Source: Hygrocybe punicea
Taxonomy: Eukaryota > Basidiomycota > Agaricomycetes > Agaricales > Hygrophoraceae
DNA: 64,000 nucleotides
Assembly: GCA_963556145.1 (NCBI GenBank)
Contig: OY744464.1
Coordinates: 3,534,001-3,598,000, forward strand
Reading direction: 5' to 3'
In this document: positions 9,426-21,700 of the stretch, piece by piece
Numbering within the stretch: position 1 is the first letter of the stretch
How the letters are laid out: each line of letters begins with the position of its first letter
The notes under the pieces: generated by a model
The model's database searches: none
Told to the model about the DNA's origin: nothing
Seen by the model: only the letters and a program-made list of their open reading frames with translations
Translations under genes and position numbers: made by a program

Positions 9426-10493
9426 ACGAGTATTGGATACATACCGGAGGGGGATAGACCTTGACTTTGACACGCATACCTGCCACCTCCATGTTGCTGT
9501 TGCCATCTATGACATTCACTCGACAGTCGTCAATACGCGCTGCACGAGGGAGGGATGGAGGGTGAACGGCAGGGCCCCTTCGGCTACGACTTGGGAGGCG
9601 AGGCTGCCGAGGTTGCGAAACAGCCGAGGATGCCAACCGTTGCTGATTGACCTGACCAACCATACTCGGCGCGAGAGTGTTGAAGCCTAGAAAGGGTTGA
9701 GAAGGACCCAAAGCTTGGGTAGCCGTCTGGGAAGATGGATGGCCAAGTCCCATTGTACGTTGGCTTTGATACTGATGTGAAATGGGTGGCTGGGCTTGGG
9801 GAAATGGTGGAGGTGCAGGTGGAGGAAGGACAGGTGCAGGAATTGCAGGTGGGGGAAGAGAAGGCGGTTGTGCAGTTGGTGGAAGCTGTCCAGGATAAAG
9901 GCGAGTGAAGAGCAGATGGAGTTGGGCAACTTCCTCGGGGTTGAGCTGAGCAGGATCCATATCTGTGATTGGGAGAAGTAATAGAACGAGCGGAAGGCAC
10001 AATATGTGGAAAAAATAAGATTGGAAAGGACAGTGGATATGCTGAGGGCACGGCAGACGGAACTCAATGCGCAACAGGAGAAAAGGAAAAAAATGGGCCA
10101 TATTTATAGGCAAGGTGTAATACGTGGTGTCGCAGACCAAGAGTCTTGCCTGTTGCGACTGACGGTACTGACCACCAGTACAGGACAAGTGTCCAAGTTA
10201 TAACATCAAGGTGTTCCCGGCCGCGGCACTTTAACCCTTAACCTTAAGATATTGACTAAGTTGTTCGGCCCAAATGCTCAAATATTTCGTGAAAAATAAT
10301 GTCATAATATTCCCTGCTCAGTATACCGTCGCGTATTGGGACTGACTTTAGTCTACATTGATGTCGAAATATCTATGATAACAAAGAACTTACTTTCCCG
10401 TAAGTATGGACAAATGAGGACAGAATTCGAAGGTACAACTTCAAGTTGAACCAGAGTATGCTGTAAACTTGAAGATAAGCTTTTGCGTCGGAG

Positions 10494-13400
10494 ATGTCAC
10501 TACTTCAACATTTGGAGCTTTTGGTGGCTTCATCTTGTGAACCTGACGATCGACGGGCCCTGGACGAATGGGAAAGGTGCGCATGTTGTATCCAGTGCGG
10601 CACCCACCTGACGCTATCATTTGTTGAAAAGTTATCGAGCGACAATCGAAGGTCGCGTTGAACTTGTCGTTTTTCTCATGTCTAGTGCTTATCTGATGAT
10701 ATAGACTCAGAGTGCCCACAACAAGTACCTCTGGCAGAAGATCTTGACAGAGACCCGCCATGGAACTCGGTCCTTGACATTTATCGCGGTTCAAAAGGTT
10801 CAAGACAGAGCTCGCATTCCCTCCTTTCCGGAATCTTTACGTGCGTTTCATTTTAGTTCACGAAATCGGATTTCCACCATATTCCTGATTCCTCGGTACA
10901 CAGAAAACCCAATGCACAATCTATATTCGATTCTTTGCGCGTTTTGCTGTCAACTTCATCTCCCAACGATGACACCTCATACGAATTAGCAGAACTCATT
11001 GGTTTCGATGACATCGAGCTTGTCATACAAATAATGGAGAATCGTGTCGCAGTTCTTCAAGAGGTATCGTTCATCGGACATTACTGTAATACCTAATAAA
11101 CTCCAACCAACCCAGCTTTCACAAATCCCCGGTCCAGAAGGCGTGGAATCAGATGCTTCATTTGCTCGGCGAATGGAGAATATTGTAACTGAAGGTGAAA
11201 CAAGACATTCTGGTTTCCCTTACTTCATTGGCTTGGTTCTCACATGATACTTCAAGACGCATTGGATGGGTTGAGCGCAGCCAATGCACGTCAACGCATG
11301 GAGAGAGAATTTCGAGAAAATGCCGCTCGGCCGCTCTTCTCAGGGACTATGGTTAGTATTCAGTGTTGCGGCTTTCCACTATTCTTAGCTTTGAACCACG
11401 TAGCAAGAGATCCCGGATGTCCTACCTCATGTGTATACTTCAACACCTACGGCACAAGGAACTATTTTATCCCAGTTTGGCAGCAAATACATGCTACCTT
11501 TGGGAACCACTCGTAACGATTATGAGGTGCTTAATACATCTATGACTAAGACTCCCGTGTCTGAATATCTCATCTTAGGACTTTCAAGAAGTTGTTATAC
11601 CCCCTGCGAGGCCGGTGCCTTCACGTGTAACTGAACGGCTCATACCGGTTTCTGATCTGGATCCGTTAGTTAGAGGGTCATTCCAGGTATTAGGTTTCCC
11701 TTCCCCTTCTTGACACATTCTGACCTTGACAGGGTTACTCCTCATTAAACCGAGTTCAATCAATCGTATATCCTGTAGCATATGGTTCAAACGAGAACAT
11801 GCTGATTTGTGGTTTGTTCCTTGGTTTGTCAAACAGGTTTGTTAGTGACCATTTCTCTTCATTACAGCTCCTACCGGTGCTGTTAGTCAATTCATTGCAG
11901 TTCGGTGCAGCCTTATATTTAGTATGCCATCCTCTTATATCTAGGGCAAAACCGATGTCGCCATGTTGTCGATTCTTCGTGTTCTCGACCAACACCGCTT
12001 GATGGCTCCAAATACACCATTAAGTTCTACGATTAATAAAGATGCCTTCAAGATCATATACGTGCAAGTCGTGGTTAGCCTTAATTGTTCCGCTGATCAT
12101 CTAACGCCCTTTCAAAAAAAAATATTCAGTGCTCCGATGAAAGCGTTGGCATCCGAAATTGTACGAAAACTTGGGAAACGACTGCAGTGGCTGTCCATTC
12201 AAGTCAGAGAGCTTACTGGTCTGTTTTAGTCTACCATGCTCAAGTTCTTGCTGATCTAAAAACCAGGCGACATGCAACTAACCAAGAATGAGATTGCCGG
12301 GACACAACTCATAGTGACCACTCCTGAAAAATGGGATGTCGTTACCAGAAAGCCCACCGGAGAAGGCGAGATTGCCTCAGTTTGTGCCTCTCCTGATCTA
12401 TTCTACGACGAATTTAAGCATCCACCCTAGACACTGAAATTACTTATCATCGATGAAGTTCATCTTTTAAATGAGGAACGTGGCGCTGTTATCGAAACCA
12501 TCGTTGCTCGAACTCTAAGACAGGCGCGACTTTCCTTTGACTGTAGTATCATGACATCTGAAACCGTCACCAGGTTGAATCCAGCCAGACTACAATCCGC
12601 ATCGTTGGTCTAAGTGCAACGCTCCCAAATTATAGAGACGTGGCGGAGTTTTTGAGGTCGGTATAGGGATCAGTGACACCGGTACATGTTAGGACCTAAC
12701 TGGATAAACTGCAGTGTTTCGCCACATAAAGGTCTTTTCTATTTCGATTCCTCATTCCGACCGGTTCCCTTGGAGCAGCATTTTTTAGGCGTCAGAGGTA
12801 AACCCGGGAGCCCGCAGTCACGGAAGAATATGGATTGTGTCGTATTCGAGAAGGTTTCAAAGTTGGTCCTGGCAGGCCATCAAGTAATGGTATTCGTTCA
12901 TGCACGAAAAGAGACTGTTAAGACTGCCATGGGCCTGATGGAAAGCGCAACATTGGAAGGGTCGATAGGTGACTTCAGCTGCGAACAGCATCCTCAATGG
13001 TCATCCTTCCGGAGGAACATTGGAGAGTCGAGAAATAAGGAGATGAAGCGTCTTTTTGATAACGGATTTGGAATTCATCACGCCGGTATGCTACGATCTG
13101 ATAGAAACATGATGGAGAGGATGTTCGAGGCGAGAGCAATCAACGTGAGTTCTTGCATATTGATCCGGTAGAAGTCGCGCCCATCGTATTATTAGGTCCT
13201 CTGCTGCACAGCGACATTAGCATGGGGAGTAAACCTGCCTGCTCACGCAGGTAATAAATCCCTTTATAACGGATGACTATTTGACCAATATGGCCGAAGT
13301 CATTATCAAGGGCACGCAAGTATACGATAGCTCAAAGGGTACATTTGTAGACCTCTCCGTTCTGGACGTGCTGCAGATTTTCGGACGTGCTGGCCGACCA

Positions 13401-16400
13401 GGATTCGAGAGTAGAGGCGAAGGGTACATTTGTACGACAGAAGACAAGTTGACCTATTACCTTGACAAAGTGACTTCAAATGTGCGAAATTTGTCATTCT
13501 TCGAAACGGCCGATGACCTCATACATCTCACAGAATCCCATCGAATCCCAGTGAGTTCAAGTTTCCTATATTCCGGGATAGTGCTCATTGTTTATTATAG
13601 GTTTGAAAGAGGCATGGTTGATTCACTCAATGCTGAGATCTCTCTCGGTACGGTCGCGAACAAGGACGATGCCGTGCGATGGCTAGGCTACACATACTTG
13701 TTTGTCAGGATGCGCAAGAACCCTGTCGTTTACGGTTTGCAGTTCGCCATTATACTATTCAATTTCTTATTTAAATAGACAGGTGTTTCAAGAGACACAC
13801 TGACGGATGACCCCCAACTCGGGAACAAGCGCAACGAGCTCGTGGTCTCCGCCGCCAGAAAACTTGCTCAAACGCAGATGATAGTATTTGATGAACGGGC
13901 CGGCACCTTTACAACCAAAGATTTGGGCAGCATTGCGGCCAAGTACTACGTCAAGCACTCGTCAATAGAAATATTCAACAAAGAATTCAAATCAAAGATG
14001 AGCCATGCTGACGTCCTTGCAATGTTGAGCATGAGTAGTGAAGTGAGTTCTCCGAGTTTGGTCTGTGGGTTGGACTGATTGGGCACCAGTTCGACCAAAT
14101 CCAAGTGCGGGAGGCAGAGATCCAGGAACTTGAACAGTTAATGGAAAGTGCCCCATGCGAAGTCAAGGTCAGGAGTATTTACAAAAGCTGTGACTCGCCG
14201 ATGGAATAACTCATAGGTCGTTAGGGGGGTACGGATACCAGTCAAGGGAAAGTCAACATACTTTTACAAGCCCATATCTCTCGGCGAGTTGTGGAGGACT
14301 TTGCTCTAGTCTCCGACACTGCTTATGTGGCACAGAACGGGAGTCGCATTATCCGAGCTCTCCTCGAAATAGGGATTAGCCAAAAATGGGCCAATGTGAC
14401 TGTCGTTCTTATGGCCATGAGCAAGGCAATCGAGAAGCGGCTATGGCCAATCGACCAACCACTGAAACAGTTTGATCTCAAGGGGGAGATATTCTATGGA
14501 CTTCAGACACATGCGGACGAAATGGCTATATCAGAGCTAGCGCTGCTGAGCGCTGCTGAACTAGGAAAACTCGTCCATCTGAACGAGCAACAAGGAGCTG
14601 TTATCCGCAATTCAGCGAAACAATTCCCAACCGTAAAAATCAGTTATAACCTTCAACCTCTGGGTAGCGATATTCTCAAGCTTGTGGTCCATCTCTCTCG
14701 CGCTTTTGACTGGAACTCTAAAGTCCATGGCTCTGCCGAGCCGTTCTGGCTCTGGGTCGAGGATCACGATGGCATGACTATCCTCCAACTGTCGCACCTT
14801 ATGTTTCGTCCTACAACGGAGATTTTGCACCACGAATTCGTCATTTCGGTCCCTGACGGTCAACCGCCACCTTCAGTGACTATTCGGTTTGTGTCTGACC
14901 GATGGTTAGGAGCAGAGGACGAGGTTGATATCTCTTTGGAATCCTTGATCATGCCAGCCCCTTCAACCAGCCATACGCCGATCTTGGACTTGCCTTTCCT
15001 GTCTCTCTCAGTGTTAGGCAATCACACACTCGAGAAAATGTTTGAAGGCCGTCTCCACGGACTCAATGCAATGCAGACACAATCGTTCTGGAGCTTAATT
15101 CGAACAGAGCTGCATTCTCTAGTTTGTGCCCCAACCGGATCTGGGAAATCAATCATGGCTCAGATGCTGATCTGGTTGGTTGGATCCTCCCTCTCTTGTC
15201 GAAATAAATCTGATTAAATTCCTCAGGGCGACTGTTCTGAAATCATCTTCGGATTCTTGGGTGCTCGTAGTAGCACCCCGCAGGAGCGTGGCAACGGAGA
15301 TGATGTCGGACCTGCGAAGCGTTGCGGGCTATATCAGGGTCTCTCTGGAATTTGCGAATGGCCAGAACGCGCTCTTGAAGGGACAAGGAAAATCAGTTCG
15401 TGTTGTGACTGCGCCGCATTTGCTCTCCGCTATCTCACAACGGGATCCTACAATGCCTTTAGTTGGCCTTGATCTTGTGGTCTGCGAGGATCTGGAGCAG
15501 TTGGATTCGGCGTATGAGCTGGGTGTATCTTTACTTCGCCACGCTACACAGACACAACCAACACGATTTGTTGGCTTCTCCAATTCTCTTTATGACCCAG
15601 CAGATCTGGCTTCATGGTTGGGTGTTCATCCTTCCGGCTTGCACAGCTTCCGGCCCAGTGATCGTGAGCAAGCTTTGACCTTTACCACCCAGACCTTTAC
15701 GATCCCTCAGTCTGCGTCATTGTTCAAGGCGATGGCAAAACCGACCCATACTGCTATTCAAGTTGCAGCTCCCGGAGAGTCTGCCATCGTCTTTGTTTCT
15801 TCGCGCAGCCAGTGCCGCCCAGTGGCTTTAGACCTGATCACTCAATGCTCGCTTGAGATGGTGACTAAGAAAGGCTACCTACCTCCTGGCATCGGGGAAG
15901 GGTTTCTGGAAGCCTATCTCGTCAGGCTACAGGACAAGACTCTCATAGACTTTGTCTCACGCGGGGTTGGTTTCTTCCACGAGGGAATACCCAATCCAGA
16001 TCGAAACCTCATGCTCGAGCTATACACTGAAGGGGTCGTTCGAGTGATGCTCGTCCCTTGGGACTCATGCTGGACGCTTCCTGTACGAGCCAGCGTCGTT
16101 GTGGTGATGGGGACGCAGTATCTCCACGTGAAAAGAGACGACTCGGAACGTTACCTTCGTGATTACGAGCTGGTGGATCTGGTACGTATGCAGGGCCGAG
16201 CAATTCGTCATTATGGACAAGGCCATTTCAATTTATTCTGCCCGACTGAGGTCCGGGACACGTTTACCCACTTTCTGAACCAGGGTCTTCCGCTGGAATC
16301 CTGCCTGCTTGCAACTCATGACTTGGAAGTTTGGTACAGAGGTCAGAGGTCGAAGGGTGCAATGTCAGATCAACAACAAGGCGTAGAAGCATTATCTTTC

Positions 16401-16523
16401 ACGTTCCTGGCGCGGCGTATTGTCAGCAACCCCGTATTTTACGATGCTTCGTTAGCTTCACTGGATGAGATTCTCTCGCGGACGGTGGATAAGCTAGAGC
16501 CACCAGCAGATGTTCAAACATAA
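10494..16523 (+). CDS. SLH1: Slh1/ASCC3-type Ski2-like RNA helicase with degenerate C-terminal cassette
   Basis: This is a many-exon gene whose splices restore close similarity to ASCC3, the helicase that splits collided ribosomes. The N-terminal part contains [16 protein letters not shown]. Cassette 1 is complete: P-loop APTGAGKT (split by the intron 11882-11944), [19 protein letters not shown] (12452-12463), [28 protein letters not shown] and GRAGRP, followed by a Sec63-like region. Cassette 2 keeps APTGSGKS near 15125-15151. However, the DExH site reads VCEDL and motif VI reads QGRAIRHYG, and the protein stops in the winged-helix region, so the second Sec63 unit is absent. Two introns (12064-12129, 12524-12573) need GC-AG splicing. 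The start at 10494 and the first two exons are tentative. It differs from Brr2, which has a different N terminus. Confidence 0.88.
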
Positions 16524-16629
16524 CTCCGCAGTAACCATTGGAATAGTGCACAGATCATTCTCAGAATTAGCATTTGAGTCCAATATCTTCTATTCCTTCT
16601 TTGTAGATATACTTCGAGGATGGTCAGGT

Positions 16630-18429
16630 CTATAATGATAAAAACTTGCTCAGACCCTGTAGCCGTTCACCTGCCTTCATCAAAGTGTCAACGTCCTTAC
16701 AGAAGGCGAAACGACCATACGCTTCCCCAATGTTAGCATGCTCCTCGCAGTAGAACTGCACTACGCATGAGTTGTGGTCACTCATGACCCGAGGGGATGC
16801 TTACCTCGCTGACGGGAATTGATGAAACTCCGATTTCCATAGCGATGAACCAGCACGCCCTGCATAATGTTTAGTTTATAAGCGGACGGTAGAGTGAGGT
16901 GACATACTTGAAATCCCTCCCTCGGCCTTGGATACTTTCTGGGAATGGGTAAGTATCGGGGAATGTTACGCTGGAAATGTCCTTGAGGGAGTCGTTAGGA
17001 CATAATTTGACTTCTTGATGGTTACTTACCAGCAGAACGAAATAACTGCCTTCGGGAAGCGTATACTTCATTCCCAGCCGGTCGAAAATATCCGTGAGGA
17101 CCTTGCGCCTCTCAGCGTATTCAGCACGTTGTGTTTCAAAATATTTACGCTCTTCCGCCTCCTCGAGGCCGGCTGCTGCTGCTTCTTGCAATGGGGAATT
17201 AGTGCAGAAGACAATGCGCGTGGACGCAGCCAGCGTAGGCTTGATTATAGACTCAGGCCCGATGAGCCAGCCTACACGCCATCCAGTGGCTGCAAAAGCC
17301 TCTGAGAAAATTGTTAGATATGGACCACGTTGAAAATTTGTTTCAGCTTACTGCCCGCAGACCCCACAGTTACGGTACGATCCCACATGCCGGGAAGTGT
17401 CGCGATGCGAACGTGTTCCTTGTCGTCAAAGACTAAGCAATCGTACTGCGAGCTTCGTGATCAAACAAGATAGCTTATTGCAGGTTGACGGTCTCATGCG
17501 CACCACTTCGTCGGCCATCACGAGGAGGTTAAACTCCTCTGCGATAGCAGCGATGTTTTCGAGCTCACGCCTTGTGAAGACTTTGCCAACAGGGTTGTGT
17601 GGAGTGTTTACAATAATCATTTTGGTTCGGGAAGTAATTGCCTGCCTGGTGAAGAATGCGTAAGCTTATTAACGAAAAAGTGAGACGAGCGGAGCCTACC
17701 TGACTTCATCGAAATCAACGGTCCAGTCGTTGCTAGTTGGCTTACTTTTTGTTGCCTTTGGCGGATGCAAGGCGACATACACGGGCTTACCCCCATTGAA
17801 AGTCACAGACGGGAGGTACTGGTCAAAGAATGGTTCGAACATGATGACCTCGTCTCCTGGTTCGAGAAATGCAGTGAAAACGGAGTACTGGCCTGCGTCG
17901 TTTTCATGAGCTGGATCAAGCACATGTCGAGGAGGGTCAGCACACCTTCGTTGGCACCACTGGTGACCAGTATTTCAGTTTCCACGTTGAGATTTCTGTT
18001 GAGTTGGGGACCGTAAAACATTTTAATGGCCTCCCGAAGCCTAATTCGACCTTTTGGGTGCGAGTAGTGGTTCGGCGCTACAGTCCTCAGAGCGTCCTCT
18101 GCAGCGTCCGTGACCCACTTTGGGGGACCAAAGTTCATGTAGCCCTGTCCCAAATTGATACAATCAGCTGGGAGGTTCGCGGCACTTCACCAGATGTCAG
18201 TTGTCCAACCCCAAGAGCGGTATCAGAAGCGAACGCACTTGAAGATTGACCAGATATCTTGGGCTAAAGCACGGCCTTCTTTCAAGCGAGAAGAATAGGG
18301 GATAAGATTTGGGCGATCCTTTGTGAGAACTCCATTAGTTGCTCGAGGAAGGACAGTCATGTTCGACAACAATCGGTGTTTGTTACTAGATAGCTTGAGG
18401 GTGTTGGAAGGGAAACGGAGGAGGCTCAT
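16630..18429 (-). CDS. BNA3: kynurenine aminotransferase / cysteine-S-conjugate beta-lyase-like PLP enzyme
   Basis: This is a class I/II aminotransferase of the Bna3/KYAT type, expected to convert kynurenine to kynurenic acid. Visible family blocks, in order: NLGQGYMNFGPP, NHYSHPKGRIRLREAI, VTSGANEG, EPFFDQY, VNTPHNPVGKVF, ADEV, then the PLP-lysine motif KAFAATGWRVGW, whose Lys codon is split by an intron (A|AG). After these come EGSYFVLL and a C terminus ending GERLQGLSKFLSL. The start chosen at 18429 gives a basic, serine-rich leader (MSLLRFPSNTLKLSS) that could be mitochondrial. A further in-frame start lies near 18543 and a shorter one at MTVLPRATNG. Several short introns interrupt the gene. 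Its exact substrate cannot be fixed from sequence. Confidence 0.85.
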
Positions 18430-18759
18430 ATATACCGCGGTTTTCACGCGTTTGAAGTTGTCAAGCTTGGAGGGCGATTCCTGCGGCGTGCCGGTGCTAG
18501 AAGCCTGTCGACGATGAGTAGAACGTTGAACGTTGAACGCCAACCTGGAATCACTCCTCAGCCATTTATGGTTTCGGGCTCACCGCCTCATCATTTACTT
18601 TACTAATTCTACTCGGAGAACATCACTTTACTGGTCAAATGCCGTGTCACTGCAGCCCAGTTTTGAAACGCCGCGGAGATTACGTTTGGACTCCGATTAA
18701 ATTTATATTTCATGGCCAGAATTCGCCGATCGGCTGGCACAAGCCTGAGAAGAGTGTCG

Positions 18760-21700
18760 ATGTCGACAACAACGAAACCTCACTTGGGAACGATTGAAGA
18801 GTGAGTCACGTCTGTGTTCTTTCTTATCGGCATCCTTACTGGTGAATACTCTCAAGGTCTGCTTTGTCGGATCTATCCGTTAGCAATGGTTCATTTCCTT
18901 CCCCTCAAATGATTTCCAGTGGAAATGATACTGGTCCTAATGAGTCTGGAGACGATTCGGAAGAAGAGTTTTGCTATCCAGGCGCATCTGAAGGCCCTGT
19001 GCACACCCCTGAGGAACCCCCACCTGCAGCCAATTCAAAATCACACCCGTCGCCAGCCCAACTTGAAGCACTCTACGCTGCTGCTTCTTCGGGGGAACTC
19101 CCGCTGCTACAACGACTCTTTCGAGGTGCCTTAGATGCTGGAGATGTGGAAGCCTTTGCTTTGGCAAACGATGCATCATCTCGCACGGGTTTCACAGCAT
19201 TGCACGCTGCTGCTAGTCGTGGATACATCGCCATCGTTAAGTGGTGTAAGCCCTTCTGATCTCTTCACGGGTTTTGCTTATGCAGTATGCATCTGACAGT
19301 GATAGAGGATTGCGGTGCTATGCCTGACTTGGAGGACAAGGAAGGCGAGGTTTGTGGGCGTCCTTCTGGTTGATGGAATGCATCCTGATTTTTTTTTCGA
19401 GACAGACAGCTTTGCATAAAGCCGCTCTCCACGGGTATCTGGATATCGTCACGTACCTTTTGCCGGACAAGGCAGACGTTCACGCTCGAGATGCAGATGG
19501 TTGGACAGCCTTGCATAATGCTTGCTCAAAGGTAGAGTAATGCGCTGTGTACTTGGGCCATGATATTGATGTATGCATCAGGGTTATTTGGATATAGTTA
19601 GGTGGCTCTGTGAGACTGGAGGAGCCGCTTCCGAGGTCAACGGGGTTTCTGGGATTGACATTCGCAGCACGGGTGGCTGGACTCCTCTTAGTGAGTGCGT
19701 AGACTTGTGCTGAAGCTTATCATTTGAATTGTGTTCAAACGACAGTGAATGCGGCGTCCAAGGGACACTTGCCCGTCGTGCTTTACCTCCTGACAAAACA
19801 GTCTGCCAATCCTTTAGTCAGAAACAACTGGGGTGAAACAGCGTCTGACGTAGCAGCAGCAGTATTTGAGATTTGGATATGCGAGGTGCGAGCCATGGTA
19901 AACTATTTGATCCGACTTCGTCTGACCTTGCAGTAGGTTTTACAGAGAGCTGAGGCCGAAAAGTGGCGTGCCACTACCACTCCCTTTGATCCGCTTGCTG
20001 TGCACACTACAGTTCCCCTTATTTTGCACGAAAATCAGCGTCTTGATACACGTTTGAAAACTCTCGCAGTCTCAGGCGGTCGGCCTAAATTTTCCGCTTC
20101 AGGGTTGGGCAAGCAAGGACGCCGAGCACCTTTTGAGTTGAGGCTACCTAAACCAAGCAACGCAAGGGAAATTGCGGCTTGGCGCAGTGATGTACAGTTA
20201 CCTCTTCGTGAAGACCCTTGGACATTACCGCTACCGGGGTTGACGGATAGGGCTTCTGTAGAAGGCGCTGAAAGGAGTCATTTCTGGTTGTCAGTCTTCA
20301 CAAGTTTCTGATAGGTATTCAAACTCATCTTGCCCCAAAGATCTGATTGGACTCTTGACGTAACCCATCCTGGTGTGGATGCAGAAGATGGCTGGCAGTA
20401 TGCTCACTATTTCAGTGACTCAGACGATCAATGGACTGCCGAACGACCCCCGCAACTAGCACGCTTGTTGAATGGGACTGGCGCTGTCGCAGTTGGTCTA
20501 AGTTCTCAGGCCTCTGGAAGTCAGCGCCGAAGGAGCACTGCATCGTCGTCTAGCTCCAACTCGGTGCATTCACCGCAAGCATGGGTCCGGCGGCGACGCT
20601 GGGTTCGCGTGATGCGCCGTAGATTGGATATACCTCCTCTCCCCTACCTCGAACCCGATGGGTCGTTCTATCATTTGGCTGTCGATGGCACATTGATTCC
20701 TTACCGCGAAGACAACACAAGCGATTTCGGTGACGGTGAGGGTCAAGAACTTGGGTCTATGCCAACTACACCTCTGTCCTCTGCCCAGGACTATGTGGCT
20801 CGTGCTCGGTATCTTGTCGGCACCCAATCACAAGATGATGTAGAAAACGGAATGCTCTCTGCCGTTGAGGCTCGCCGTGCTATTGCGAAATTGGAACGCG
20901 CCACTACGGAGTTACGACAAGGATTGTTAAGTGAATGCATGTACTCTCGACGTGTTCTGGTGTATCTTATCGCTCGCTGATTTGTAGGGGATGATGACTT
21001 CGAACGAAAAACGCAAGCCGAGGTCTTGCTGAATGTGTATAGCAGGGAACTTGAACGGAGGAGACTGGCTGCCGGTGCTCAAGGGTTACTTATTTCAGAG
21101 CACGGTAGGACTTGTTCGGTCCCCTTTAGTGTAACTAATCCCGATTTTCCAGATGACGGTTCGATCGATAATGATGGCGATAGCTCTGATGAAGAGTTTC
21201 ACTATCCAGGTGCATCATCCCTGGACACCGTTCGACAATCCTCCAGCGCGTCTGGCTCCGTCACTCATCTTACTACGTCCCGAGCACCCACTGACTTGAC
21301 GCCTCAATTATCACACGCGCCTGAGTTTCGCGTACCTACACATGAGATACCACAGAAAGTGCTGACGCCGAGGTGGGCGCCTCCTACTCCTCACCAGGTC
21401 CAGGCTCAATGGGAAAGGGATGAGATGGTGCATGAATGTCGAGACTGTCGACGCAGGTTTGGTTTCCTTACCCGCCGAGTGAGTTCGTGTGCTTTTATCA
21501 TCGTATCAACCGTCACCGACCAGCACTTCACTCCATGAAGCATGTAAGTTATAGGTTCCCGACAGATGAGAGAAACGCTCAAAGCTTCGTCAGCATTGTC
21601 GCAGATGTGGACGCATCTTCTGTGACCGATGCTCTTTTCACAGGGCTGTCCTCGACCCCTCCGATATAATACAAGATCCCTCATTCCCTGACGGAGCATC

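Larger units (their letters stand above)
3428..9960 (-). pseudogene. HECT-like ubiquitin-ligase-type gene with retroelement in intron 1 and an in-frame stop
   Basis: My model has exons 9960-9445, 5880-5484, 5435-4838, 4785-4347, 4296-4135, 4089-3727 and 3673-3428. All junctions are GT-AG and keep frame, giving about 906 codons. The N terminus (MDPAQLNPEEVAQLHLLF) is followed by a proline-rich linker. The C-terminal third resembles a HECT domain, and near the end TCFQCARIP fits the catalytic TCFnxLxLP pattern with its cysteine. Intron 1 holds the whole LTR element (5919-9425); without it the intron would be about 55 nt. Exon 4 contains TGA at 4433-4431 in an otherwise continuous frame, so this copy is probably dead. 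An alternative is read-through, or a split gene. The family is multicopy in mushrooms as far as I recall. Confidence 0.68.
2791..10200 (-). mobile_element. candidate composite element: HECT-like gene plus integrase-like gene
   Basis: Two co-oriented genes of transposon-associated type lie head to tail: the HECT-like gene (9960 to 3428), then the integrase-like gene (3268 leftwards). Single-copy housekeeping genes begin just to the right of 10.4 kb. The right boundary is a guess, placed near a cluster of short inverted repeats at 10165-10194 (GTACTG-5-CAGTAC and GGACA-2-TGTCC). No terminal inverted repeat can be confirmed because the left end is outside the window. Two LTR elements are nested inside it. 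That the two genes form one mobile unit is inferred from adjacency and orientation only. Confidence 0.4.

Noticed and set aside
9319..9690. ORF crossing the 3' LTR into host DNA
   Set aside because: It runs antisense to exon 1 of the HECT-like gene and arises at the insertion junction.
10441..10803. 120-residue minus-strand frame upstream of the helicase
   Set aside because: It overlaps the first exons of the Slh1 gene antisense and has no family motif.
16524..16629. Possible missing Sec63 exon of the helicase
   Set aside because: Only about 100 bp remain before the oppositely oriented aminotransferase stop codon, too little for a Sec63 unit.
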